Below, piece after piece: positions 47,089 through 55,023 of a DNA stretch of 64,000 nucleotides (its first letter is position 1; each line of letters starts with the position of its first letter). This stretch comes from a virus. Made by a program: the position numbers and the translations under genes. The stretch lies in IMG/VR virus record IMGVR_UViG_3300042567_002119, positions 26,568 to 90,567 of that record; one strand, 5' to 3'. Below the pieces are notes generated by a model. That model saw only the letters and a list, made by a program, of their open reading frames with translations, ran no database searches and was not told where the DNA came from.

Positions 47089-47484
47089 ATGAAAATTGAA
47101 GTATCTACTGGCGAGATCTTAGATAAACTTTCTATCCTAGAAATTAAGCTTGAGCATATCTTAGACCCAGTTAAACGAAATAACGTGTTACAGGAATATG
47201 TAATACTGGTAGCAGCCGCCGAAGAAATATATGATGCAACTCTTGAAACAGAAGAGCTTAGGGTTCTTTATTTAGATTTACTAAATATTAATAAAACACT
47301 ATGGAACATCGAAGATCAAATCAGAGAATGCGAACGAGATGAAAGTTTCGGGTCTGATTTTATTGAACTTGCAAGGTCTGTGTACTACACAAACGATGAC
47401 AGAGCTGAGGTAAAGAAACAGATTAATGCGTTAACCGGTTCTAAATTAGTTGAAGAAAAATCTTACCAAGACTATCAGAACTAA
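47089..47484 (+). CDS. DUF6165-like protein, 131 aa
   Basis: MKIEVSTGEILDKLSILEIK and the helical middle match DUF6165-like proteins found near surface-polysaccharide genes and in phages. Function unknown. Confidence 0.65.
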   Translation: MKIEVSTGEILDKLSILEIKLEHILDPVKRNNVLQEYVILVAAAEEIYDATLETEELRVLYLDLLNINKTLWNIEDQIRECERDESFGSDFIELARSVYYTNDDRAEVKKQINALTGSKLVEEKSYQDYQN

Positions 47485-47541
47485 CAAGCGTTTGTGATCG
47501 ATTAAATCAACAGCAACCTTTACGATTTCATTCGTATTGCT

Positions 47542-47573
47542 AATGGGCCTCAGGAAACTGTAGCCCATTTTTT
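47542..47573 (+). terminator. Intrinsic terminator
   Basis: AATGGGC and GCCCATT with a 14-base loop, then six T. Confidence 0.8.
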
Positions 47574-47582
47574 AGTATAATA
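47574..47582 (+). promoter_or_regulatory. AGTATAATA-class promoter for ncRNA
   Basis: AGTATAATA abuts the terminator and precedes a gene-free structured segment. Confidence 0.65.
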
Positions 47583-47587
47583 ATCCT

Positions 47588-47756
47588 AACAGCAAGCCCT
47601 CTGCTTAGCGCTGAGTAAGGATCGAAGACGGGGATAGCCTCTTGACCGTTAGGTTAGAGTACTTCGGTACTCTTTAGTCAATGCGCACTACGCCCACCGA
47701 ATCGTGTGTCGGCACAGTTTGTACGTTCTGGGGGTAATACAAAAACGTACATTTTT
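47588..47756 (+). ncRNA. Structured non-coding RNA, ~170 nt, own promoter and terminator
   Basis: No frame. Helices readable: GCAAGC/GCTTAGC near the 5' end, TTGAC...GTCAA closing a hairpin capped by AGAGTAC-TTCG-GTACTCT (a UUCG tetraloop, about 47650-47672), CCGA/TCGG near 47697-47712, and a final TGTACGTT/AACGTACA stem (47720-47751) followed by TTTTT, a terminator. Not recognised as tmRNA, RNase P or SRP RNA. Confidence 0.65.
47720..47756 (+). terminator. Intrinsic terminator of the ncRNA
   Basis: TGTACGTT and AACGTACA, 8 bp, then TTTTT; it touches the next tRNA-like acceptor stem. Confidence 0.75.
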
Positions 47757-47858
47757 AGTCAGGAGTCCATTGGTTGGAAGCACCTCCCCAAGGTTGAGTA
47801 GCGGTAAGGCCGACTCTTTATGGCAAAGCGGTAACAGGTTCGAATCCTGTCCTGACTT
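47757..47858 (+). ncRNA. tRNA-like RNA 3 (AGTCAGG acceptor)
   Basis: Acceptor AGTCAGG (47757-47763)/CCTGACT (47851-47857) and T arm ACAGG-TTCGAAT-CCTGT (47834-47850) are identical to RNAs 1 and 2. D-arm-like TCC-ATTGGTT-GGA at 47766-47778. A weak anticodon-like loop TCCCCAA (47785-47791) has C instead of U33. A 38-nt variable region contains GAGT/ACTC and CGG/CCG helices. 102 nt, no CCA. Confidence 0.6.
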
Positions 47859-47878
47859 CTAAAATTAAAAAGTAGAGT

Positions 47879-47977
47879 ATGAATCGTAGACAGGCAATAG
47901 CAAAGCTTATTATTATTTTAGCTAGCGTTACTATATCCGTATGGGCAATCGCTCAGCTCTTAATTGCTGTACAATAA
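47879..47977 (+). CDS. Tiny membrane peptide, 32 aa
   Basis: ATG at 47879: MNRRQAIAKLIIILASVTIS, one TM helix; the stop overlaps the rnhA start (TAATG). Confidence 0.5.
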   Translation: MNRRQAIAKLIIILASVTISVWAIAQLLIAVQ

Positions 47978-48408
47978 TGGAAACACTTCAAATATGGACG
48001 GACGGTAGTTCGTTAGGAAATCCTGGCCCAGGCGGTTGGGGCGTAGTCATGAAATTCCGAGGCAAGACCATGGAATTATCTGGATCTACACCGGCCACGA
48101 CAAACAATCGAATGGAACTCACTGCCGTGGTTGAGGCTCTTGAAACAATTCCCAAGACAAAGTATCCAGTCAAGATCGAGTCAGACTCTAAATACGTGGT
48201 TGACTCAATCTCTAAGGGTTGGGTTGACAATTGGGCAAGGAAGCCTGATTTCGCAGGTAAAAAGAACGAGGATCTTTGGAGAAGATACTTGATGGTTGCT
48301 CCTAACTTCGACTTGACTATCAGTTGGGTTAAGGGTCATAACGGCCATCCTGAAAACGAGCGTTGCGATTACTTAGCAACGACCGCAGCAAAAAATCAGA
48401 AACTTTAA
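47977..48408 (+). CDS. rnhA: Ribonuclease HI
   Basis: 143 residues; start at the ATG 47977. Catalytic DEDD set: IWTDGSSLGNPG (Asp9), NNRMELTAV (Glu47), IESDSKYV (Asp70), and HPENERCDYLA (last Asp). It removes RNA of RNA-DNA hybrids, here probably primers. Full length for the bacterial type. Confidence 0.95.
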   Translation: METLQIWTDGSSLGNPGPGGWGVVMKFRGKTMELSGSTPATTNNRMELTAVVEALETIPKTKYPVKIESDSKYVVDSISKGWVDNWARKPDFAGKKNEDLWRRYLMVAPNFDLTISWVKGHNGHPENERCDYLATTAAKNQKL

Positions 48409-48411
48409 ATT

Positions 48412-48522
48412 ATGTTAGATATGGAAAATTACCCAAAATGGTTGAATAACCTAATCTATTTCTTTGCAGGAATAGGCTTCTCTCAAATCTTGATCAGAGT
48501 ATTAGATTGGTACGTAGGATAA
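48412..48522 (+). CDS. Tiny membrane peptide, 36 aa
   Basis: ATG at 48412: MLDMENYPKWLNNLIYFFAG then a TM helix; the stop overlaps the following late promoter box. Confidence 0.5.
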   Translation: MLDMENYPKWLNNLIYFFAGIGFSQILIRVLDWYVG

Positions 48523-48526
48523 ATAA
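48519..48526 (+). promoter_or_regulatory. Late-type ATAAATAA promoter box
   Basis: GGATAAATAAT, 4 bases before the ATG at 48531. Confidence 0.7.
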
Positions 48527-48530
48527 TCCT

Positions 48531-49112
48531 ATGAAGCATATTAAACTTTTTGAGAACTGGTTTCAGGACGTAGAAGATAACGTTGATCGTAAGAGATTTG
48601 CGCCTGAGCTAGAACCTGAAGAGACTAAACCTGCTGAGACTGAAGAAGACCCGGCTGAACCTGAAGAGGAGAAGCCCGATACTCAGGAAGAACCTAAAGC
48701 AGAAGAGCCTACTGAGCCAGAGACATATTCCGGTTGGTTAAAGACCCAAGCTGGCGTAAGCGAAGTTGTTGAAGCTGAAGAAGGTACAGACAATTCAAAT
48801 GGTTGGGTTCGCTTGTCAAATGGAGTATCCATTCAATGGGAAATCGATATGCGAGACTATCCGTTCCTTTCCGTAAGTTATATGCTTGATAAAAAAGTAA
48901 TTCAGTTAGCTGATAATCCAGCCGGCGATCTTGCTCGACAATTCTACAAAGAGGGCCGTGAATACATTCCTAGAGAATGGGAGTCTGTTGTAATTAAAAT
49001 AGGTGCAGGTGTTCCAGCCTTGATAAAGGATGCAATTGCTTCAAACAAGCGACGAATGAAGGAGCAGGACGAGATCTTATCAGGTCAAATCGTTGCAGCT
49101 TTTAGCAAATAA
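48531..49112 (+). CDS. Putative capsid-targeted protein with Glu/Pro-rich linker, 193 aa
   Basis: The start at 48531 gives MKHIKLFENWFQDVEDN. A Glu/Pro/Thr-rich linker (about 28-70, PAEPEEEKPDTQEEPKAEE) is followed by a folded region (80-180). No enzyme motif seen. Head-internal by tag. Confidence 0.65.
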   Translation: MKHIKLFENWFQDVEDNVDRKRFAPELEPEETKPAETEEDPAEPEEEKPDTQEEPKAEEPTEPETYSGWLKTQAGVSEVVEAEEGTDNSNGWVRLSNGVSIQWEIDMRDYPFLSVSYMLDKKVIQLADNPAGDLARQFYKEGREYIPREWESVVIKIGAGVPALIKDAIASNKRRMKEQDEILSGQIVAAFSK

Positions 49113-49116
49113 ATAA
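49109..49116 (+). promoter_or_regulatory. Late-type ATAAATAA promoter box
   Basis: AATAAATAACT, 4 bases before the ATG at 49121. Confidence 0.65.
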
Positions 49117-49120
49117 CTCT

Positions 49121-49435
49121 ATGAAGCAGCACGTAAACCTATTCGAAGAATTCGATAACGACCAAGAAGAATTAAAATCCATGGGCTTCCGTAGCAAGCC
49201 AGACGGTTCACCTGACGAAAGATTCGACGAAGCTGTATCAGAGTGGTATCAAGATCCTGAAGTAACTGCAGCAATCGCTCTTCTTAAAAGAAAATCAACT
49301 GAAATCCTTGAAAAATGGATAGATTTTTCAGACGATGAGGATGAAACTGAATTTGACCAACGAGTATCATGGGTATACGACAATGGAGTTGATGACGTAG
49401 GCTGGTTTGAATTCGTAACAATGCTTGATAATTAA
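49121..49435 (+). CDS. Putative capsid-targeted acidic protein, 104 aa
   Basis: MKQHVNLFEEFDNDQEE tag; acidic body resembling the protein at 46766 in composition (both have DxxVSWVYD/ADFEWRS-like ends). Followed by a strong terminator. Confidence 0.6.
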   Translation: MKQHVNLFEEFDNDQEELKSMGFRSKPDGSPDERFDEAVSEWYQDPEVTAAIALLKRKSTEILEKWIDFSDDEDETEFDQRVSWVYDNGVDDVGWFEFVTMLDN

Positions 49436-49458
49436 TTACTACTATATAAAATTAAAGC

Positions 49459-49484
49459 AAAGGCTTCCACATGGAAGCCTTTGT
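49459..49484 (+). terminator. Intrinsic terminator
   Basis: AAAGGCTTCC and GGAAGCCTTT, 10 bp, loop ACAT. Confidence 0.88.
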
Positions 49485-49499
49485 TGGTATAGTAGAATA

Positions 49500-50024
49500 A
49501 TGGAATACGAACAACTCATTCAAGGCTGTATTGAAAACAATAGAGAATACCAAAAGACCCTGTTCGATAAGTTTGCTGGTAAATTCATGACTATCGCAAA
49601 GAGGTACATGAAAGACCCTATGTTAGCCGAAGACGTATTGATGGAAGGATTTTATAAAATATACAAGAATCTTGGGAAATTCAAAGGAGAAGGTTCCTTT
49701 GAAGGGTGGATGAGACGAATCATCGTGAATACTGCGCTTACTAAACTCAAGCAGAACAAGCACGAGTTTAATGAGTGTAACTTAGTAACAGCGGAGGCAG
49801 TCAGTATAGATCCAACTTACTATGAAACAGCATCAGCCGAAGAGTTAATGTCTCTGATTAGCACTCTTCCGATTGGATATCGTACCGTTTTTAACATGTA
49901 CGTAATTGACGGATTTTCCCATAGGGAAATTGCAAAGGAACTTAACATACAAGAAGCCTCAAGTAGATCACAGCTATTTAAGGCAAAGGATTTTTTACAA
50001 AAACGAATAAACCCAAATACATGA
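49500..50024 (+). CDS. ECF-type sigma factor
   Basis: The start is the ATG at 49500. 174 residues: KTLFDKFAGKFMTIAKRYMK (region 2.1), EDVLMEGFYKIYKNLGKFKG and FEGWMRRIIVNTALTKLKQ (2.2-2.4), then LPIGYRTVFNMYVIDGFSHR and IAKELNIQEASSRSQLFKA (region 4). Two-domain ECF of the kind abundant in Bacteroidota. Candidate for one of the non-host promoter classes. GGTATAGTA near 49486 may be its promoter. Confidence 0.9.
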   Translation: MEYEQLIQGCIENNREYQKTLFDKFAGKFMTIAKRYMKDPMLAEDVLMEGFYKIYKNLGKFKGEGSFEGWMRRIIVNTALTKLKQNKHEFNECNLVTAEAVSIDPTYYETASAEELMSLISTLPIGYRTVFNMYVIDGFSHREIAKELNIQEASSRSQLFKAKDFLQKRINPNT

Positions 50025-50113
50025 AAAATTGGAAATCAAATGATTGGCTCGGATTCTTGCTTGTTGCAGGATGGTTCGTCTTTATCGCTTGGATTGCTAT
50101 CAAGTTCGGATAG
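50021..50113 (+). CDS. Tiny membrane peptide, 30 aa
   Basis: The ATG overlaps the sigma stop (ATGA): MKNWKSNDWLGFLLVAGWFV then a TM helix. Possible membrane partner of the sigma factor; unproven. Confidence 0.5.
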   Translation: MKNWKSNDWLGFLLVAGWFVFIAWIAIKFG

Positions 50114-50120
50114 CCCACGG

Positions 50121-50128
50121 ATAAATAA
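50121..50128 (+). promoter_or_regulatory. Late-type ATAAATAA promoter box
   Basis: GGATAAATAACC, 19 bases before the ATG at 50148; it heads a three-gene tagged run. Confidence 0.7.
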
Positions 50129-50147
50129 CCAAAAGAATTAATCTTTA

Positions 50148-50372
50148 ATGCAACATATTAAATTATTCGAACAATTTATAGCAGAATTCACAATGACTGA
50201 GCCGATTGTTAAACCTGCGCCAGTTAAAGAGCCTAGCACTCGACCTGCAACTAGACCCAAACCTAGTCCAATTCCTAGCAAACAACCGTTTAAACAACCT
50301 GAGCCAGCTAAGGCTCAAGCTGAGGATGTAATTGCTCGCCTAAAAAGTCTAGAATCAAATGAAGAGCTTTAA
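50148..50372 (+). CDS. Putative capsid-targeted Pro/Lys-rich protein, 74 aa
   Basis: MQHIKLFEQFIAEFTMTE (compare T4 YQEFIAEA), then a Pro/Lys/Thr-rich disordered stretch (PAPVKEPSTRPATRPKPSP). Overlaps the next gene by 14 bases. Basic and unstructured, like small T4 internal proteins. Confidence 0.7.
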   Translation: MQHIKLFEQFIAEFTMTEPIVKPAPVKEPSTRPATRPKPSPIPSKQPFKQPEPAKAQAEDVIARLKSLESNEEL

Positions 50373-51717
50373 AACATTCTTAAATGAAGCTGACATTCGT
50401 CAGAACCCAGCAATAACTCCAGAATACTTAGGATCTCTTGATAAACGAGCAGAACAGAGCGCTCGTGAAGTTGAACAGAGACACGGTCGAGATATGGGTA
50501 GCCTAATGAGAGCTGTCCGTGAAGTACAGATGTTACAACGCGGTAAAGAACGCCAGCTTGAAGAGTTAACTACTTCAGTAATCCTAAGCCAGTACGGTTC
50601 AATTCTTGGAGAAACTGAGTTAGACATTAAGATTCCAAACGATCCTCGTGAAATGAAAGCGAAGATGAAGGAGACTGATGACGACGATCAAGAAGATCAG
50701 GACAAACCCAATTTCAAAGAGATTGAGGATGAGGATACTAAAACAGCAATCAATAAACGTAAGATCCTAAACATGATCGCTCAAGGCGAAGCCATTAATT
50801 CAAAGAAGATGTTAATGGGCGATGAGAACATGGAAGGTCTAACTCAATTATTTGGAGAGGCTAATGCCCGTAAAATGGTAGAGCTGCTAGTTACGATTAC
50901 TGATATTTGTAATGCTAGAGACTGGAGAATACCTGAAGAGGTTGGAGCAAAAATGATTGAGCAAGGAGATTCCCTTGCCGGTATTTCAAAAATTGAATGG
51001 AAACCTAAATCTAAAAAGGATAACGATGATGATCAAGGTCAAGAAGACGGAGAGTCTGAAGAAGAGACAGTTGACGAAACGACTGTTCCTACCTTAGTTA
51101 TTAGAGGAATGGACCAAGCAATGTTATTCCATGAATCTATTAAAGCAATTTGGGGACTGATTAATCAAGGAGGTCTTGCTAATCTAGACGATGAGACTAT
51201 CCGAAAAGTGTTCATGAATACTGATACTGCCGCTGACGAAGTACAGGATCTTAAACGTGCTAAATTAACTGCAGCTGATCTTAGAGATTTTATCCAATCT
51301 TTCGAAGAAGTATTTGATATTGAAAACGGTAGAGAATACGTATGGGGTAAAATGATTGACTCAACAGTCGTATCTGATTCTGACTTCTTGGACCTAATGA
51401 AATTAATATTCACAGCAGCTCCGTTATACAGAACAGTTGGCGAACAGGAACCTCAATACACAGAGTCTGAAATCGCTGCTGCTAAAGAATCTTTTCCTAA
51501 AGCCAAAGCCATAGTAAATAACTTGATCCGTCTAATTAAACAGGAACTTGCTGATTGGGAAGACTCTCAATCTGATTCTAGCTACGATGAGCCTGACTTT
51601 ACTATGCCAGCCAACGATAGAGAACTTGATCAAGTTGATATTCAGAACATGATTGATGCAGCTCTAGATAATAGAGACTTCGCTGAAGTTGAAAGGTTAA
51701 GTAACTTACTTAAATAA
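50359..51717 (+). CDS. Putative capsid-targeted protein, 452 aa
   Basis: MKSFKTFLNEADIRQNP is the closest match in the window to the T4 tag. Long charged helical protein with acidic linkers (110-125, 215-240). No enzyme motif. Possibly scaffold-like or internal core protein. Confidence 0.65.
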   Translation: MKSFKTFLNEADIRQNPAITPEYLGSLDKRAEQSAREVEQRHGRDMGSLMRAVREVQMLQRGKERQLEELTTSVILSQYGSILGETELDIKIPNDPREMKAKMKETDDDDQEDQDKPNFKEIEDEDTKTAINKRKILNMIAQGEAINSKKMLMGDENMEGLTQLFGEANARKMVELLVTITDICNARDWRIPEEVGAKMIEQGDSLAGISKIEWKPKSKKDNDDDQGQEDGESEEETVDETTVPTLVIRGMDQAMLFHESIKAIWGLINQGGLANLDDETIRKVFMNTDTAADEVQDLKRAKLTAADLRDFIQSFEEVFDIENGREYVWGKMIDSTVVSDSDFLDLMKLIFTAAPLYRTVGEQEPQYTESEIAAAKESFPKAKAIVNNLIRLIKQELADWEDSQSDSSYDEPDFTMPANDRELDQVDIQNMIDAALDNRDFAEVERLSNLLK

Positions 51718-51720
51718 GTA

Positions 51721-52566
51721 ATGAAGCATCTTAAGATATTTGAAAGTTGGGTCAACGAATCCCTTACTGCTGATCAAATCGCTGATAAAATTCAAATAGC
51801 CGTTGCTGGTTCAGGAACTGCAGAGGGTGATTTAGTATCAGCAATCAAGTCTATTCCCGATGCTGCATCCATGGTTCGTGTAAACAAAGCACTTAAAACC
51901 GGGTTCGATACAAAGAGCTGGGATTACGCAAGTGTTGGCGATGCAATTACCGGAGAACTTGGATCCTTTGATCAAGATTACTTGGATCAAATCAACACTC
52001 ACATAAAGAATATTAGAGCTGAGAAGTACTTAGGATCTTTCGTTGCTCCTCCTCCACCTGAAGATACAGTATTAAAGGTTATTGAGCCTAGGGTAATCCA
52101 ACATGAAGGCTACAAACCAAAGAAGTACATAGACTCTAAAGGAAATCCAACAGTCGGTGTAGGATTCAATCTAAACCGCTCTGACTCAACGTCAATGCTT
52201 AGGTCAGTTGGTGCAAATCCAATAAAGATAAAGTCAGGCCAGTCTGCATTAACCGATCAGCAGATTAAAGCTCTTCTGCATACTGATCTTCAAGCCGCAA
52301 AGTCTTTAGCTAAAACTTTAGTATCAGATAATGGGAAAGTCAGCATAGCTAAAGTTTGGCCAAGCTTGCCACAATCAGTACAAGGAGTCTTAATTGAAAT
52401 GGTATTTAATTTAGGAGCTAAAGGCCTATCTGAGTTTAACACGTTTCTACTTCACATAGCTTCAAAGAATTTCAAGGCTGCATCCAAAGAGATGTTAAAT
52501 TCTTCATGGGCAAAACAGGTCGGTAATCGAGCAATAACTCTATCTAACATTGTTAAATCTGCATAA
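51721..52566 (+). CDS. Tagged T4-type lysozyme (GH24)
   Basis: MKHLKIFESWVNESLTAD tag, a helical spacer (20-110), then a GH24 domain with catalytic triad spacing as in T4 lysozyme: Glu129, Asp138, Thr144 in HEGYKPKKYIDSKGNPTVGVG. It hydrolyses peptidoglycan. The tag suggests it is packaged and delivered with DNA, or it may be a lysis enzyme with a processed leader. Confidence 0.88.
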   Translation: MKHLKIFESWVNESLTADQIADKIQIAVAGSGTAEGDLVSAIKSIPDAASMVRVNKALKTGFDTKSWDYASVGDAITGELGSFDQDYLDQINTHIKNIRAEKYLGSFVAPPPPEDTVLKVIEPRVIQHEGYKPKKYIDSKGNPTVGVGFNLNRSDSTSMLRSVGANPIKIKSGQSALTDQQIKALLHTDLQAAKSLAKTLVSDNGKVSIAKVWPSLPQSVQGVLIEMVFNLGAKGLSEFNTFLLHIASKNFKAASKEMLNSSWAKQVGNRAITLSNIVKSA

Positions 52567-52570
52567 CTTT

Positions 52571-52579
52571 AGTATATTA
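52571..52579 (+). promoter_or_regulatory. AGTATAATA-class promoter (AGTATATTA)
   Basis: TTTAGTATATTATT, 8 bases before the smpB ATG at 52588. Confidence 0.5.
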
Positions 52580-52587
52580 TTACTAAG

Positions 52588-53010
52588 ATGATAGCAGAAA
52601 ACCGAAAAGCCCGACACGAATACACATTTTTAGAGACATGGACCGCTGGGATCTCCTTAACTGGATCAGAGGTCAAGTCAATTAAGGCGGGTAACCTTGA
52701 CTTTACTGGATCCTGGTGCGAACTTCGGTCAGGTGAATGCTTCTGTCGAGAACTGTACATAAAAGAATCAACCTCAGCATACAGTCACCAAGGTAAACGA
52801 GAGAGGAAGCTACTCTTAACTAAAAAGGAACTAAAGAAACTAAATAAACTGATGGACAGGGGCCTCACAATCGTTCCAGTAAAGATCTTCGTTAACTCGT
52901 CAGGTTTAATTAAGATTGCGATTGCTCTAGCCAAAGGAAAGAAGGATTGGGATAAGCGACATGTTATTAAAGAACGAGATCTCAGCCGAGCTTTAACCTC
53001 TGAATACTAG
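52588..53010 (+). CDS. smpB: SsrA-binding protein SmpB
   Basis: 140 residues with the SmpB landmarks: NRKARHEYTFLETW, GISLTGSEVKSIKAGN, ERKLLLTKKELKKL, GLTIVPVKIFVNSSGLIKIA, and the GKKDWDKR segment that precedes the C-terminal tail. SmpB binds the tRNA-like domain of tmRNA and brings it to stalled ribosomes. Full length. A phage copy is unusual. No tmRNA with a tag frame was found, but four tRNA-like RNAs are in the window. Confidence 0.93.
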   Translation: MIAENRKARHEYTFLETWTAGISLTGSEVKSIKAGNLDFTGSWCELRSGECFCRELYIKESTSAYSHQGKRERKLLLTKKELKKLNKLMDRGLTIVPVKIFVNSSGLIKIAIALAKGKKDWDKRHVIKERDLSRALTSEY

Positions 53011-53011
53011 A

Positions 53012-53019
53012 ATAAATAA
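53012..53019 (+). promoter_or_regulatory. Late-type ATAAATAA promoter box
   Basis: GAATAAATAACC, 20 bases before the ATG at 53040. Confidence 0.65.
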
Positions 53020-53039
53020 CCCTGAAATAATTACATTAA

Positions 53040-53873
53040 ATGCCAAAGTACATTAAATTATTTGAAGCTTTCCAAAACGAAGCCCAAGCATATAAGTTCG
53101 ATCCAACTAAATCAGTCTTAACTGGAGCTGCAGTATACAGTGCTGGAACATCATACGCTAAATTTACACTAGGTCGAATCTATATTGCGACTGAAGATAA
53201 TGAATCCACCAAAAAAGCACCAGGAAACGTATTAGTCCTTTTAACGGCTAAGAACAAGGACGTTGAGAAAAAACTTACTGATCTTGGTGGAGTGGCTGCG
53301 GCTCTTCAAGCTAGCGAAATTAACGAACCGCCTGCAGCTGGAGGTGGAGTCTACAAGTATCAAGCATCCTACATATTTAATTTAACTGATCCAGTTGCAG
53401 GAGATCAAATTCTTGGTAAAATTGCAGCTGCTATTAACACAGCACCGACTGGTTCAACTGGAACAAGCGGTACAGCTGGAACTGCTGGAAGCAAGGGAGA
53501 TTACGCAGAAGGTTTCTTTGGAAAAGATATTATGACAGCTTTTAGATCGCATGTCGCCGATGTTACTGGAGTTGCATATCAAGCAGCAACCAGTATTCCA
53601 GCGTATCAAGCATCTCTTCAAAACAAGGAACTAAACAAGAGACTTAATTCGGATGCTGAATTTTTAAAGTTAATGAAAGAGGTTGAAGAGCAAGCTAAGT
53701 TAACAAACGTTGTTGACTTTACTACTGGAAAAACGAAGGATGGAAAGATCGATGCAAAATATCTTGAAATAAGAAAAAAGGTTGCAGCTAGAACTGAAGT
53801 AATTAAAAGTCAGTTAATGAATGCTGGTTCTACCGGTACATCAGGTACGGCTGGTACCGCAGGTAAAATCTAA
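53040..53873 (+). CDS. Putative capsid-targeted protein with Gly-Thr repeats, 277 aa
   Basis: MPKYIKLFEAFQNEAQAY tag, N-terminal beta region, then two copies of GSTGTSGTAGTAG (about 138-150 and near the C-terminus). These collagen-like Gly-x-x blocks look like linkers; the segment between is helical (160-260). Function unknown. Confidence 0.65.
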   Translation: MPKYIKLFEAFQNEAQAYKFDPTKSVLTGAAVYSAGTSYAKFTLGRIYIATEDNESTKKAPGNVLVLLTAKNKDVEKKLTDLGGVAAALQASEINEPPAAGGGVYKYQASYIFNLTDPVAGDQILGKIAAAINTAPTGSTGTSGTAGTAGSKGDYAEGFFGKDIMTAFRSHVADVTGVAYQAATSIPAYQASLQNKELNKRLNSDAEFLKLMKEVEEQAKLTNVVDFTTGKTKDGKIDAKYLEIRKKVAARTEVIKSQLMNAGSTGTSGTAGTAGKI

Positions 53874-53883
53874 TTAATTGTTA

Positions 53884-55023
53884 ATGAAGCACTTACAACT
53901 GTTTGAAAACTGGAAAGACGAATTATCTACAAGCCAATCTCAATTGGCTGAGCTCGATGCTCTGCGCGATTTCGCAATTATATCAGCAGACGATTACGCT
54001 CAACAAGGAAAGGCTCTTCTGAGCAAGATCGCTGGAATTAATCGTAAACTTCTTAAAGACGCTGATGCGACTCATCCTCGATGGTCAGCTGAGTGGTTAG
54101 CTGAAATTTCTGAGTACCCTTCTCTTACTTGGTTAACTGATTCGCTAGCTTCGCCTGAATTACAGTCACTATTGGCAAAAGGATTTTATCCATGTTCAAG
54201 TAATATTCAACTGGGAAACCGTACCTTAATGCTATCTAAAAATCCTAACTATTCTCCATTAACTGATACAGCAATTGGATTCTTTTCTTCAATTAATGTA
54301 GTACGTCGAATCGTGCAGAAGCCTAATCCTAAGATGACTTACATGGATCAAAAGCTTAAAGAACTAGATGGAGGTCTTTCTCCAGTAGAGTTCATGAAGC
54401 AGGCAAGTCTATGGGTTCAGGAGAATTTAGTTCTAGAAGTAGACTACCTTCCAAGTAAAAGAGCTTATGCAAGTGATGTAAAGAAAGAGAATCAAGTCGA
54501 ATTAATGTATTCAACTCTTGAGACTAAATTTGCAGAGCGCGGCGTTAATTTAGATAGAACACAAATTAAAGCTCTTCCAATTCGAGGTCTGTATCACGGG
54601 TCAGTTGAGATGGCAAAATTAATAAAGCTGCTACAAAAGCAAACCGATCAGTCAAAACCTCTTGAGCTGCCGTTAAACGAGTGGAGTAAATACACTCAGT
54701 CAGAAATAGATGCAATGTCTAATCCTAATTTAGTATGGACCGTTTCAGCAAACGGCCAGCTCCGATTTGGGTTAGGCTACCCTTACGACAACAATATCCC
54801 AACCGATATTAGCAGATTAAATATCAAGCTTGAGTCTACGACTATTCTTGATTACGTATCGGCTGCTAGTACTCAGGTTACGAATCAGTTATTAACTAAA
54901 TTATCTCAAGCTGGACTGCAATTCATACAGAAGCTTGAGTGTCCAACTGAAGAGATTGACTTGGACATGTACCCAACTATTCAAGTTAATGAAATCAAAA
55001 ATATCAGAGACCAACGTCGATGA
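53884..55023 (+). CDS. Putative capsid-targeted protein, 379 aa
   Basis: The start is the ATG at 53884 (MKHLQLFENWKDELSTSQ). Mixed fold, no motif recognised. Ends in an ATGA overlap with the next tagged gene, so translation is coupled. Confidence 0.65.
   Translation: MKHLQLFENWKDELSTSQSQLAELDALRDFAIISADDYAQQGKALLSKIAGINRKLLKDADATHPRWSAEWLAEISEYPSLTWLTDSLASPELQSLLAKGFYPCSSNIQLGNRTLMLSKNPNYSPLTDTAIGFFSSINVVRRIVQKPNPKMTYMDQKLKELDGGLSPVEFMKQASLWVQENLVLEVDYLPSKRAYASDVKKENQVELMYSTLETKFAERGVNLDRTQIKALPIRGLYHGSVEMAKLIKLLQKQTDQSKPLELPLNEWSKYTQSEIDAMSNPNLVWTVSANGQLRFGLGYPYDNNIPTDISRLNIKLESTTILDYVSAASTQVTNQLLTKLSQAGLQFIQKLECPTEEIDLDMYPTIQVNEIKNIRDQRR

Noticed and set aside
47588-47858. A full tmRNA made from the ncRNA plus tRNA-like RNA 3 (GGATCGAAGACGGGGATAG recalls the tmRNA 5' region).
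   Set aside because: A terminator separates them, the acceptor 5' strand lies at 47757 and not at the ncRNA start, and no tag frame ends in a typical Ala-rich peptide.
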